Assembly (NCBI GenBank): GCA_013299055.1
Contig: JAAFKB010000013.1
Location: 1 to 56,420, forward strand
Direction of reading: 5' to 3'
Source: Sphaerotilus sp.
Lineage (GTDB): Bacteria; Pseudomonadota; Gammaproteobacteria; Burkholderiales; Burkholderiaceae_C
Length of the DNA stretch: 56,420 nucleotides
Below the pieces are notes generated by a model, which was not told the DNA's origin, searched no databases, and saw only the letters and a program-made list of their open reading frames with translations. The translations under genes and the position numbers were made by a program. Shown piece after piece: positions 1 through 8,444 of this stretch (position 1 is the first letter of the stretch; every line of letters starts with the position of its first letter).

Positions 1-385
1 CCGCAGCGTGGACGAGGGCGAGAAACGCTTCGTCCACCAGCAGGATCTGGAGGTGTTCGACATGCGCTACATCGACGAGATGGGCATGCGCCACGCCATG
101 GAGCTGGCGCTGGCCACGCTGGACGCCAACACCCACCTGCACGTGAGCTTCGACGTGGACTTCCTCGACCCGGACATCGCGCCCGGCGTGGGCACGACGG
201 TGCCGGGCGGACCGACCTACCGCGAGGCGCAGCTCTGCATGGAGATGATCGCCGACACGGGGCGGCTGGCTTCGCTGGACGTGGTGGAGCTGAACCCGGC
301 GTTCGACCTGCGCAACCGCACCGCCGAACTCGCCGTCGATCTGATCGAAAGCCTCTTCGGCAAGAGCACCCTGATGCGCAAGTGA
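1..385 (+). CDS. rocF: Arginase, C-terminal part (gene cut by window edge)
   Basis: The reading frame is already open at base 2 and ends in TGA at 383-385, so only about the last 127 residues are present. Visible motifs are those of the arginase/ureohydrolase family: SFDVDFLDPDIAPGVGT carries the paired Asp ligands of the binuclear manganese centre, followed by VPGGPTYREA and SLDVVELNP. The family hydrolyses L-arginine to ornithine and urea in the cytoplasm. Agmatinases share these motifs, but the spacing and the GGPTYRE segment fit arginase best. The upstream neighbours are outside the window, so operon context is unknown. Confidence 0.85.
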   Translation, partial: RSVDEGEKRFVHQQDLEVFDMRYIDEMGMRHAMELALATLDANTHLHVSFDVDFLDPDIAPGVGTTVPGGPTYREAQLCMEMIADTGRLASLDVVELNPAFDLRNRTAELAVDLIESLFGKSTLMRK

Positions 386-499
386 GGGGGCGCGGGTGCC
401 TGCGCTGGCGAGCCTGGGGGGCCAGCCAAGGTCCGCGTCATCGGGCGGTCGGATGCAGCGGTGACAATCCGGGCCATCTGCCTCGATGGACCCGCCTGC

Positions 500-1684
500 A
501 TGACCGCTGACCGCTCCGCCTACACCCTGTCCTTGACCCCGCTGGCCTCCCCGTCCGACCGGACCCGACTGCAGGCGGACTGGCTGGCGCTGCAGGACCA
601 GGCCGAGCCGCGCTTCTTCACCTCCTGGGGCTGGATCGGTGTCTGGCTCGACACGCTGCCCGACACGGTGCAGCCCCAGGTGCTGCAATGCCGACAGGGT
701 GAGCGCACCGTCGGGTTGGCGCTTGTGGTCGATGGGCCGGTGCGCCAGCGTTTCGGGTTGCCGTTCTGCCGCACCGCCTGGCTGCACGCCACGGGTCGAC
801 CCGAGCTGGACATCCTCACCGTCGAGCACAACGACTTCCTGCTCGACCGCACGCAGTCCGACGCCGTGCGCACGGCCATGCTCGGCCACTGGCTGGCCCA
901 GCTGCGCGGCGTGACCGAGGTGACGCTGCCGGGGCTGGCGGGTGCGGGCTGGCCAGCGGGCGTCGAGGCACGCAGTCGGCGTCACGTGACCCGCGAGGAC
1001 TGGGTGCGGCGCTCGTATGCGGTGGATCTGCAGGGCGTGCGTGATGCGGGTGGCGATTTCCTCAAGCTGATCAGCGCCAACAGCCGCACGCAGATCCGCC
1101 GCAGCATGAAGGAGTACGCCCGCCTGGGGCCGCTGGTGCTGGAGACGGCGACCACGGTGGCGCAGGGGCTGGACTGGCTGGACAAGCTCGCCGCGCTGCA
1201 CCAGGCGCACTGGGTGGCGCAGGGCGAGCCGGGCGCCTTCGGCAACGCCTTCTTCACGCGCTTCCACCGCACGCTGGTGGAGCGGCACCTGCTGGACGGC
1301 GGCGTGCAGCTGCTGCGCGTGGCGGCGGGCGTGCATGACCTGGCCTATCTCTACAGCTTCGTGCGCGGCGGGCGGGTCTGCTTCTACCAGTCGGGACTGG
1401 AATACGGCCTGATCGACAAGCACGCCCGGCCCGGACTGGTCGCCCATGTCCTGGCCGTGCAGCACAACGCCAGCCTCGGGCATCGGGTGTACGACTTCAT
1501 GGCCGGCGAGTCGCGCTACAAGGTCAACCTGGCCACGCTGGACGAGTCGATGACCTGGACCACGCTGCGCACGCGGGCGTGGCGCTTCGATCTGGAGGCG
1601 GCGCTGCGGCGGCGTCGGCAACGCCAGGCGGCATCGGCGGCGGCCGTGGCGCCACCTCCTGCACCGGACGCCGCAGCCGGCTGA
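500..1684 (+). CDS. CelD/FemAB-like GNAT acetyltransferase (polysaccharide-associated)
   Basis: Protein of 394 residues from the ATG at 500; a GTG at 461 in the same frame would add 13 residues, and neither start has a strong ribosome-binding site. It resembles the GNAT-fold family found in cellulose/exopolysaccharide clusters (CelD/BcsL, Acetyltransf_6). Markers are an N-terminal RFFTSWGWIGVW segment, a basic stretch SANSRTQIRRSMKEY, and a C-terminal YDFMAGESRYKVNLA block typical of the FemAB-like second half. The tail is Arg- then Ala/Pro-rich and probably disordered. It is convergent with a glycosyltransferase gene and lies at the edge of a polysaccharide region, so acyl modification of an exported glycan or glycolipid is a reasonable inference. 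The substrate cannot be read from sequence. Confidence 0.75.
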   Translation: MTADRSAYTLSLTPLASPSDRTRLQADWLALQDQAEPRFFTSWGWIGVWLDTLPDTVQPQVLQCRQGERTVGLALVVDGPVRQRFGLPFCRTAWLHATGRPELDILTVEHNDFLLDRTQSDAVRTAMLGHWLAQLRGVTEVTLPGLAGAGWPAGVEARSRRHVTREDWVRRSYAVDLQGVRDAGGDFLKLISANSRTQIRRSMKEYARLGPLVLETATTVAQGLDWLDKLAALHQAHWVAQGEPGAFGNAFFTRFHRTLVERHLLDGGVQLLRVAAGVHDLAYLYSFVRGGRVCFYQSGLEYGLIDKHARPGLVAHVLAVQHNASLGHRVYDFMAGESRYKVNLATLDESMTWTTLRTRAWRFDLEAALRRRRQRQAASAAAVAPPPAPDAAAG

Positions 1685-1707
1685 GCGCCCCGGCCGCGCG
1701 CGCAGGC

Positions 1708-2784
1708 TCAGGCGCTGGAAAGCGACTTGCGCTGGCGTCGGGCGGTCAGTGCCCAGCCCGGCGTGAGCAGCTTGACCAGCACACGCAGCGTCCGCGCATT
1801 GGCATGGCCGAAGCACAGGAGGCTGCGTGCGAGCAGGCGGGCGGCCTGTCCCCGGTCGTGGTCGATCTGCGCGTCGGCCGCCTCGGCGCAATAGAACCCC
1901 AGTTCGGTCCGGAAACGGGGCCGCTCGGCTGCGTAGAGGGCGGCGTCCCGCCGGCAGATGCGCTCGGCGACCCGCAGCGTGTCGGTGCTGGCGCGCAGGC
2001 GGTGCCTGGGGGCTGACATCTGCGTGGCGGACAGCCGGTAGTCGAGCAACGCCCGCTCGACGAACGCCACCTGGCCCGCCCTGGCCGCACGCGTCACCCA
2101 GTCCCAGTCGCACATCGAACCCGCTTCGGGCTCGAAGCTGCCCACGACCGCCAGCACGCTGTGTCGGAACATGACTGTCGGGGGATGGACAAAATTGCCG
2201 TGGACCAGGGTCCGGTAAGCCTCTCCCCGGTACACCACGGCCTGCTGGTCTGGCGGGTCTTGCGCAGCCCCGGCGGGGGGCAGACAGCCCGCGAGGTCCA
2301 CGGTCTCGGCGTTCGGGAGCAGGGCCCGTATGCCCTGGGCGTGCTGGCGCAGCATGGTGTAGTAGCGGCTGGCGTACGCGGCGCTCACCTGGCCGTGCTC
2401 GTCGAAGGCGTCGAAGTCGCTGCAGCACAGCACCACCTCCGGCCAGCGCGCCAGCACCCGTGCCTGGACCGCCAGGCGTTCGGGGCGGCAGAGGTCGTCG
2501 GCGTCCATCAGCGCGACATACCGCCCGCGGGCGGCTGCCACGCCCGCTCGGCGGGCTGCCGCCAGGCCGCCATTGGGCTGGCGCAGGGTGCGCACCCGCG
2601 GCGCATAGCTGGCCAGCAGGTCAGGGGTGCGGTCGGTGGAGCCGTCGTCCACCACGATGATCTCGGTGTTGGTCCAGGTCTGGGCGAGCAGGCTGTCCAG
2701 GGTGGCCCGCAGGGAATGCTGGGCGTTGTAGGCGGCGATGACGACGCTGATCAGGTCTGGCGGGCTGGCGCGGACTCCTGGCAT
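1708..2784 (-). CDS. Family 2 glycosyltransferase
   Basis: GT-A fold glycosyltransferase of 358 residues. The N-terminus reads ISVVIAAYNA, followed by VVDDGSTDRT and the metal-binding DADD motif, in the usual GT2 order. The ATG at 2784 is preferred over the ATG at 2808 because GGAG lies 8 bases upstream of it. The enzyme should transfer a sugar from a nucleotide-sugar donor onto a lipid-linked glycan at the cytoplasmic membrane face. It lies downstream of, and on the same strand as, the flippase and deacetylase genes, with a 163-base gap. Donor and acceptor are not determinable from sequence. Confidence 0.85.
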   Translation of the reverse strand: MPGVRASPPDLISVVIAAYNAQHSLRATLDSLLAQTWTNTEIIVVDDGSTDRTPDLLASYAPRVRTLRQPNGGLAAARRAGVAAARGRYVALMDADDLCRPERLAVQARVLARWPEVVLCCSDFDAFDEHGQVSAAYASRYYTMLRQHAQGIRALLPNAETVDLAGCLPPAGAAQDPPDQQAVVYRGEAYRTLVHGNFVHPPTVMFRHSVLAVVGSFEPEAGSMCDWDWVTRAARAGQVAFVERALLDYRLSATQMSAPRHRLRASTDTLRVAERICRRDAALYAAERPRFRTELGFYCAEAADAQIDHDRGQAARLLARSLLCFGHANARTLRVLVKLLTPGWALTARRQRKSLSSA

Positions 2785-2947
2785 GTGTGGGGCTCCGGGA
2801 GTGCCCATGTGGGCAACTGGGTTTCTGGAATACTCCTGGTGATGTTTTCAGAAGTTGTTCCGCAAGGGAAGAATTCCCATTCAAAAACCCAACAGTTCTG
2901 CCCCCGTTACCCTTTGTGTTCAGTTTTCACCAATGAAGACAGGTCCG

Positions 2948-4492
2948 TCAGACATTCCGCGCCCAAGGAACCAGCAGAAATGCCAGCCGCTTGAATGCCG
3001 GAATCCGGTTGCCGAGATTGCCCAGCATGGCCAGGTCATATTGGTTCCAGACCTTGAAGACCAGCGTGCAGGCCAGATAGGCCAGCACATAGAGCACACC
3101 CACCAGAATCTGGTGCAGCGGGGACGGGTCATGGGTCATGACGAGCGCGCCCATCGCGATCGCGGCCGCGCTCAGCGAGGCCGCGGTCATGCGCAGCACG
3201 TCGCCGTAGGGCAGCGGCACCTTGAGCACCACCCGCACGCAGGCGAAGGAGAACAGGAACATCGCAGCAGTCGAGAGCATGTGGGCGACGATGGCCCCGT
3301 CGAGACCGTAGAGCGGGACCAGCCACCAGGCGGCGATGGCGCTCACGAGCACGGCAAACACCGACTCGGCCGCCCGCAGGCGCTGGTTGTCGGTGATGGA
3401 CAGCAAGGAGCTGAACGCCGCGTGTGACAGCGTGAAGCCCCGGATGATGACCATCATCTGCAGGGCAAAGGCGGCGGGGAGGTACTTGTCTCCATAGGCG
3501 ATCGAGATCACCGGGCCGGCCCAGAAGAATCCCACCCCGGTCAGCAGCAGCCCGAGGAAGTGGAAGTAGCGCACCGCATCCCCGGCGATGCGGTGGACAC
3601 GCTCACGCCCACCGGCACCAAATGCGTTGGCCATCATCGGCATCAGCACGGTGACGAGGCCGGTGGAGAGCAGCTCGACGCCACCCCGTGTGAGCGTGGC
3701 CGCGATGGTGAAGAACCCCACCGCCTCCGGCCCGACCAGCTTGTTGAGCAGGAACGTCTCGACCGCCTTGTTGCTGAAGGCGAACACGAAGGTGCTGACC
3801 ATGGTCCAGAACAGGTGGGGCCGCACCCGCTGGAGCAGCGTCTCCTCGCACTCGCGAGCGCCCTTGCGGATGTCGGCCCGGCGCAGCTGGACGGTCGCCA
3901 TGATCGGGTGTGCCACCGACACGAGCAGGAACATCAGCATGAAGCCTTCCAGCGGGACGCCCAGCAGGGACAGCAGCGCCGCGCCGGCCAGATTGACCAG
4001 ACTCAGCAGGCTGACCGAGCTGGCTTCGACGCCGAAGCGTCCGTGCCCCTTGGCCACCGAGATGCTGAAGAGGTACCACGCCTTCGCTCCCGAGGCGAGC
4101 AGGGCGACCAGGGCAAAGAAGGCCAGGTGTCCCTCCCAGCCGGCGGGCTTGAGGATGGGCAAGCCCGCCACGAACACGGCACCGACCGCCAGCAGCGACC
4201 AGCCCTGCCGCTTCTGGAACCAGCGGTGCAGGGCCTGCGCACCCGCGTGGTCCTCGCGGCCGAGTGACTCCGAGACGAACCGGATGGCCGAGGTGGTCAG
4301 GCCATGGTTCATCAGCAGCACCAGCACGCCTGACAGCCAGATCAGGTAGGCGTAGCGTCCGAAATCGGCCGGACCGAGCGCACGTGCCACCAGCATGCTC
4401 GCCACGAGGCCCGCCGCGTAGGCGACATAGGTGGAGCCGGTCATCAGCAGCGCAGAGCGCAGCATCGCCTTGGCGCCAAACTGGTTGTTCAT
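2948..4492 (-). CDS. Wzx-like polysaccharide/lipid-linked oligosaccharide flippase
   Basis: Integral membrane protein of 514 residues with about 12-14 hydrophobic segments spread over its length. It is typical of the polysaccharide_synt/MVF superfamily that flips undecaprenyl-linked repeat units across the inner membrane. The N-terminal part (FGAKAMLRSALLMTGST, then VARALGPADFGRYAYL) is the hallmark start of this family. It sits between a polysaccharide deacetylase and a glycosyltransferase on the same strand, which supports a role in exopolysaccharide or O-unit export. The start ATG at 4492 has only a weak GC-rich upstream region. No Wzy polymerase or Wza/Wzc export genes are visible here, so the cluster is incomplete or dispersed. 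Confidence 0.85.
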   Translation of the reverse strand: MNNQFGAKAMLRSALLMTGSTYVAYAAGLVASMLVARALGPADFGRYAYLIWLSGVLVLLMNHGLTTSAIRFVSESLGREDHAGAQALHRWFQKRQGWSLLAVGAVFVAGLPILKPAGWEGHLAFFALVALLASGAKAWYLFSISVAKGHGRFGVEASSVSLLSLVNLAGAALLSLLGVPLEGFMLMFLLVSVAHPIMATVQLRRADIRKGARECEETLLQRVRPHLFWTMVSTFVFAFSNKAVETFLLNKLVGPEAVGFFTIAATLTRGGVELLSTGLVTVLMPMMANAFGAGGRERVHRIAGDAVRYFHFLGLLLTGVGFFWAGPVISIAYGDKYLPAAFALQMMVIIRGFTLSHAAFSSLLSITDNQRLRAAESVFAVLVSAIAAWWLVPLYGLDGAIVAHMLSTAAMFLFSFACVRVVLKVPLPYGDVLRMTAASLSAAAIAMGALVMTHDPSPLHQILVGVLYVLAYLACTLVFKVWNQYDLAMLGNLGNRIPAFKRLAFLLVPWARNV

Positions 4493-4607
4493 CGCGCCGC
4501 CCCGCCCGCCGGAGGGGGCGTGTGTGAGGTGCCTGCCATGCGTCGTCCTTCAGAGCGAGCGGCCCCGGTCAAGGGGTAAAGTAACAAATGGTAACTGTGG
4601 CGGGCGA

Positions 4608-5588
4608 TCAATCGGCGACCTGTCGGCGGTTGTGGGCGCTCATGCGCAGCATGCGTGCGACAAACTGGGCTGCGCTGCGCTCGCGCGGCATGAAGCGGGG
4701 GAGCTGGAAGGGGTCGGCGTCCTGGGAGGCCACACCCACCGCCGTGGACACCGCCGCGAGGAAGCCCGCCTTGTGCACCATGCGGGCGTGCGACGAGCTG
4801 TAGTCGATGTTGGGCTTGCCGTTCGGGTAGGCGAAGCACAGGGGCGGGCGGCCGGTCAGCGAGGTGATCTCGTCGCGGTTGGTCTCGATCTCGCGCCAGG
4901 CCACGGCGTCCTCGACGCGGGCCAGGATCGGGTGCTGCACGGTGTGGCCGCCGATGTCGATGCCGGCATCGGACATGGCCTTGACCTGCGAGTCGTCCAT
5001 CATCAGGTCGACGGGCAGCCGCGAGCCGGCCTTGTGGCACAGCTCCTCGCAGAACCGGTCGCGCTCTTCCGGGTCCAGGTACTTGACGGCCTTGGTCAGG
5101 TCGGCGATCAGGACGCGGCGCGAGGCGATGTCGCTGACCAGGCGCTTGCCGAGTCCGACCCGGCTCAGGTCGATCTCGCCCGTGTCCAGGCGGCGCACGG
5201 TCTCGACCACCGAATCGTTGAACATGCGTCCGCCGTTGAGGTAGCCGGTGGCCACGAACACGGTGGCCGGCAGCCTGAACTCGCGCAGCAGCGGCAGGGC
5301 GAGGTCATGGTTGTCGCGGTAGCCGTCGTCGAAGGTGATGCAGGCCGCCCCCGGCGGCAATCCACCACTCTGCAGCGCTGCTGCCGCCTCGTGCAGTGGC
5401 AGCACATTGAAGGCACCGGCCAGCGTCCGGAACTGCTCGGCCAGCAGCGCGACATGCGGAACATCTGGTTGCAATGGATCAGGTTGTGACAATACCCGGT
5501 GGTACATCAGGATGGGCAATAGATTGGTGCCCGATGGATAGCGCGCCTGTACGAACCAGCGCGCAATCGGGCGTGAGATCCTGATCAT
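4608..5588 (-). CDS. Polysaccharide deacetylase (NodB domain)
   Basis: A 326-residue carbohydrate esterase family 4 protein. The TFDDGYRDN motif near residue 110 supplies the catalytic and metal-binding aspartates, GGHTVQHP supplies the HxxxH zinc ligands, and FAYPNGKPN is the third conserved block. Together these are the full NodB motif set, so the enzyme is probably active as an N- or O-deacetylase on a glycan. There is no clear Sec signal, so it may act on a lipid-linked intermediate in the cytoplasm. The ATG at 5588 has GGAG about 9 bases upstream. It is the first gene of a minus-strand series continuing into the flippase and a glycosyltransferase. Confidence 0.88.
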   Translation of the reverse strand: MIRISRPIARWFVQARYPSGTNLLPILMYHRVLSQPDPLQPDVPHVALLAEQFRTLAGAFNVLPLHEAAAALQSGGLPPGAACITFDDGYRDNHDLALPLLREFRLPATVFVATGYLNGGRMFNDSVVETVRRLDTGEIDLSRVGLGKRLVSDIASRRVLIADLTKAVKYLDPEERDRFCEELCHKAGSRLPVDLMMDDSQVKAMSDAGIDIGGHTVQHPILARVEDAVAWREIETNRDEITSLTGRPPLCFAYPNGKPNIDYSSSHARMVHKAGFLAAVSTAVGVASQDADPFQLPRFMPRERSAAQFVARMLRMSAHNRRQVAD

Positions 5589-5954
5589 TCGAGTGACTCC
5601 CGCTGCTCGGGTGGCATCCCCGAGGCATCGATATTATTCGATACGTAACCATTAGTTTCCATGGGAACGCCTGAAACCCTCACTCCGGGCGCCACGGCAT
5701 GTCGGCGGGCGCTGTAAATGGAAATTGCGTGTTCGGGCATGCGTGGCACGGACGGAGGCCCAGTGTTCCCCAAGTGATCGACCGATCGGACGAGCAGACT
5801 AGCCTGAATCCAATATGAAACCTCGCTGCCGTCAGCGCCACATTGTAGACCGCCCGATTTGGACCGACTACGATCCCGACATGCTGGCGATGTGCCATGG
5901 TTCGTGATCAGGTTCGCGAAATTTCCTTTTGCTCGGTGCTTACATCCTTGACAA
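5589..5954. promoter_or_regulatory. Divergent intergenic region between deacetylase and glycosyltransferase genes
   Basis: This 366-base non-coding stretch is less GC-rich than the surrounding genes and separates two outward-facing genes, so it should hold promoters for both. I see AT-rich patches (around 5628-5660 and 5905-5945) but no convincing -35/-10 pair, and no open frame with family resemblance. Confidence 0.45.
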
Positions 5955-7220
5955 ATGCCTGAAGTCTCCATTGTTTTGCCAACGTTCAACCGTGTGGACG
6001 TGATCGGCCGGGCGGTTTCGAGCGTGCTGCGGCAGACTTTTGCGGATTGGGAGCTGATCGTGGTCGACGACGGTTCGACCGATGGCACCCGCGAACGGCT
6101 GGACGGGCTGGACCCGCGCCTGCGTTACATCGAGCAGCCGAACCAGGGCGTGTATGTCGCCCGCAACACGGGGCTGGCGGCGGCACGCGGGCGCTTCGTG
6201 ACGTTCCTGGATTCCGACGACGAGTGGCTGCCGCATTTTCTCGCGCTGACCACGGCCTATCTGCGCGCCCATCCCGATCGGCAGTGGGTGACGACGGAAT
6301 TCCTGGAAGATCTCGGTGACGGCTCCACGCCCATCCTGCACGACCGCCATGACATCAGCGTGCTGTACTGTGGTTTTGCCCGGGCGATCCGCTCGCGTGC
6401 GCTGCTGCTGCCCACCGGGGTCACGGACGACTACCTGCGTGTCTACGAACGCAAGCGCATCGTCGGCCCCTGGGGACGCGAGATCGTCGAGGCGCTGGGC
6501 CAGGGCGATGCCATGCTCTACCAGGGCCACCTCTTTCCCCACATGCGCTGGGGCTACCTGAACTGGCTGCCCGTGACGCTGTGCACCCGCGAGGCCATCG
6601 CGCAGATCGGCCCCTTCGCCACCCACACCCGCAGCGCCGCCGACTACCACTTCCTCGCCCGGTTGTCCCGCGCCTTCTCCGCCAGCATGATCGCGGTGCC
6701 GTCGGCCATCAAGTACGAGCGCGCCGCCGGCAACCAGCCGCTGGCGCAGTCTCACCTGGCCACGGGCAGCGGCGCCTACCGCTTCGAGGTCAACAAGCTG
6801 GACTTCTTCGACGAACTGTACGCCGGACCGGACTGCACGGATGTGCAGACCCTGCGCCTGCGCCGCCACTACTGCCTCGCCGCTGGGCACCGTGCGCTCG
6901 GGCTGGGTCTGCGGCAAGCGGCGATCGGCCACCTGCGCCAGGCCGCGGCCCCGCAGCGCCAGCTCTGGGTGGCGTGGCCGATGCTGGCGCTGGCACGGCT
7001 GGCCCCCAGCGACGCCCTGGCCGGGCGCAGCTACGCCGGCTGGAGCCGTGGGCTCGATGTCGTGCGCCGGCTGCTGACGGGGCGGCTGTCCCCGGCCACC
7101 GCCCTGCGCAAGGCACTGCACCGCGTGCTCAAGCCGTCCACGCCGCTGCATGGCCAGGACGACGGCCCGACCGTCACCGACGCGGCGCTCGCCAATCTGC
7201 CCCATCCGCCGGCGCGCTGA
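5955..7220 (+). CDS. Family 2 glycosyltransferase
   Basis: A 421-residue GT-A fold glycosyltransferase. VSIVLPTFNR opens the domain, followed by IVVDDGSTDGT and FLDSDDEWLP, which contains the DxD-type metal site. The C-terminal 150 residues (from about 270) are an Arg/Leu/Ala-rich helical extension often seen in GT2 enzymes of exopolysaccharide clusters. The ATG start at 5955 lacks an obvious ribosome-binding site. It is transcribed divergently from the deacetylase/flippase genes and ends directly against the stop of the convergent zinc-finger gene. Substrate unknown. Confidence 0.85.
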   Translation: MPEVSIVLPTFNRVDVIGRAVSSVLRQTFADWELIVVDDGSTDGTRERLDGLDPRLRYIEQPNQGVYVARNTGLAAARGRFVTFLDSDDEWLPHFLALTTAYLRAHPDRQWVTTEFLEDLGDGSTPILHDRHDISVLYCGFARAIRSRALLLPTGVTDDYLRVYERKRIVGPWGREIVEALGQGDAMLYQGHLFPHMRWGYLNWLPVTLCTREAIAQIGPFATHTRSAADYHFLARLSRAFSASMIAVPSAIKYERAAGNQPLAQSHLATGSGAYRFEVNKLDFFDELYAGPDCTDVQTLRLRRHYCLAAGHRALGLGLRQAAIGHLRQAAAPQRQLWVAWPMLALARLAPSDALAGRSYAGWSRGLDVVRRLLTGRLSPATALRKALHRVLKPSTPLHGQDDGPTVTDAALANLPHPPAR

Positions 7221-7448
7221 TCAGGACGCGGGCGGTCGCGTGGTGGAGGCTTCGTCGTGTCCATCGGCATCGTGTCGCCAGTGCTGCATGGCCCCGCGCA
7301 TCAGGCGGACCTGCTGCGAGAAGCGGGTGCAGCCGCGGCAATAGCCCAGGTGGACACGGACCAGCACCCGCTCGCCCAGCGGCAAGGCGCGGTCTTCGCC
7401 TTCCAGGACGAGGCGGGCAGTTTCCTTGCAGGTCAATCTCAGTCGCAT
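7221..7448 (-). CDS. Small zinc-finger (zf-HC2-like) anti-sigma-type protein
   Basis: A 75-residue protein with a C-x(n)-H-x3-C-x2-C pattern (Cys at residue 7, then HLGYCRGC near residue 33), as in ZAS/zf-HC2 anti-sigma domains. It has no transmembrane segment and is therefore probably cytoplasmic. It lies 22 bases downstream of the ECF sigma factor gene on the same strand, the usual arrangement of a sigma/anti-sigma pair. In related gold- or copper-responsive loci this small protein accompanies the sigma factor that drives the DUF2282 operon. Anti-sigma activity is inferred from family and position. Confidence 0.7.
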   Translation of the reverse strand: MRLRLTCKETARLVLEGEDRALPLGERVLVRVHLGYCRGCTRFSQQVRLMRGAMQHWRHDADGHDEASTTRPPAS

Positions 7449-7470
7449 GGTGGTGTTTCCGACGGGGCGG

Positions 7471-8055
7471 TCAAGGGGCGGTCGGTGGCATGGCCGGTGG
7501 GGTGGGGTGCTGGAACCAGTGGGTCTGCAGGCACTCGCGCAGCCTCAGCCGCGCCCGGTGCAGCAGCACGAACAGATTGGTCGCGCTGACGCCGGTTTCC
7601 TTGCAGATTTCGTCGGTGTCGAGTTCCAGCCACTCGCGCATCAGGAAGACGCGCCCCTGCTGGCCCGGCAGGCGCTCCATGCACGCTTCCAGCACCGCGA
7701 AGAACTGCTGCTGACCGAGGGCGGCGCTCGGACTGCCCCAGTCGGTGGGCATCTCCTGCCAGTGGCCATCGGGCCGGAACAGCAGCCCATCCAGGTCTTC
7801 CCGGTCCTCGTCGTCGGAGGTGGTCGAGATTTCGCGCCGGTGCCGGCGGATCTGGTCGATGACCTTGTGCTTGAGGATGCCGATCAGCCAGGTCTTGAGC
7901 TGCGCCGCGCCCGTGTAGGCCTGGGGTTTTTCCAGCGCCGCCAGCAGCGTGTCCGAGACCGCGTCCTCGGCCCAGGCATCGTTGCGCAACTGGTGGCGGG
8001 CAAAGCGCAGGAGCTGCGGGCGCAATGCCTGGACCTGTCGGGCGAAGTCATTCAT
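7471..8055 (-). CDS. ECF RNA polymerase sigma factor of the bufferin/gig locus
   Basis: A 194-residue ECF sigma-70 family protein. Region 2 is seen in [19 protein letters not shown], and region 4 in the [14 protein letters not shown] and [18 protein letters not shown] helix-turn-helix. I chose the ATG at 8055; a TTG at 8067 (four residues longer) is preceded by AGGA and is also possible. The gene is divergent from the DUF2282 precursor with about 110 bases between starts. It is followed by a zinc-finger anti-sigma-like gene. In Cupriavidus the related RpoQ controls gigPABT under gold or copper stress, and SigF controls the Caulobacter bufferin operons. By analogy this factor probably activates the genes at 8165-10483 and perhaps itself. 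Confidence 0.88.
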   Translation of the reverse strand: MNDFARQVQALRPQLLRFARHQLRNDAWAEDAVSDTLLAALEKPQAYTGAAQLKTWLIGILKHKVIDQIRRHRREISTTSDDEDREDLDGLLFRPDGHWQEMPTDWGSPSAALGQQQFFAVLEACMERLPGQQGRVFLMREWLELDTDEICKETGVSATNLFVLLHRARLRLRECLQTHWFQHPTPPAMPPTAP

Positions 8056-8116
8056 GGGTGTGTTCAAAAAATCCTGTCCACAGTGTAAGGACTGCCGGGT
8101 GTGCGCCGACAGAGCT

Positions 8117-8138
8117 GTGTCCGGTCATCATCGGACAC
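8117..8138. promoter_or_regulatory. Inverted repeat in the sigma-factor/bufferin divergent promoter region
   Basis: GTGTCCG (8117-8123) and CGGACAC (8132-8138) form a perfect 7-bp inverted repeat with an 8-base spacer. It lies 27 bases upstream of the DUF2282 start and between two divergent genes. It could be an operator or an mRNA 5' hairpin. No ECF promoter consensus can be assigned with confidence. Confidence 0.4.
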
Positions 8139-8164
8139 CACGGTCCCTTTTTGGAGTCACTGAC

Positions 8165-8434
8165 ATGAACCAACGCCTCATCCTCTCTTCCGCTCTCGCT
8201 TCCGTGCTGGCCCTGGGCGTCATGGCCCCGGCGGCCGCACAGTCCAAGGAAAAGTGCTACGGCATCGCCAAGGCCGGCCAGAACGACTGCGCCAACCTCT
8301 CGGGCACCCACTCCTGCGCCGGCCAGAGCAAGATGGACAACGCCGCCGATGAATGGAAGTACGTGCCCAAGGGCACCTGCAAGGACATGAAGGGCATGAC
8401 GGCCGACGAAGCCAAGATGGGCATGAAGAAGTAA
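8165..8434 (+). CDS. bufA: Bufferin precursor (DUF2282, BufA/GigP-like)
   Basis: A secreted 89-residue protein whose ATG at 8165 is preceded by GGAG. Residues 1-26 form a Sec signal peptide ending in APAAAQ. The mature part has four conserved cysteines in the family pattern [14 protein letters not shown], then HSCAG, then VPKGTC. In bufferins (established in Caulobacter), an MNIO enzyme converts these cysteines to thiooxazole-type rings, giving a periplasmic copper-binding RiPP. The final residues ([17 protein letters not shown]) are Met/Lys-rich, which might add soft-metal ligands (inference). The gene stands 10 bases before its presumed modifying enzyme and first in a four-gene operon. Confidence 0.9.
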   Translation: MNQRLILSSALASVLALGVMAPAAAQSKEKCYGIAKAGQNDCANLSGTHSCAGQSKMDNAADEWKYVPKGTCKDMKGMTADEAKMGMKK

Positions 8435-8444
8435 GCCGCCCGCC

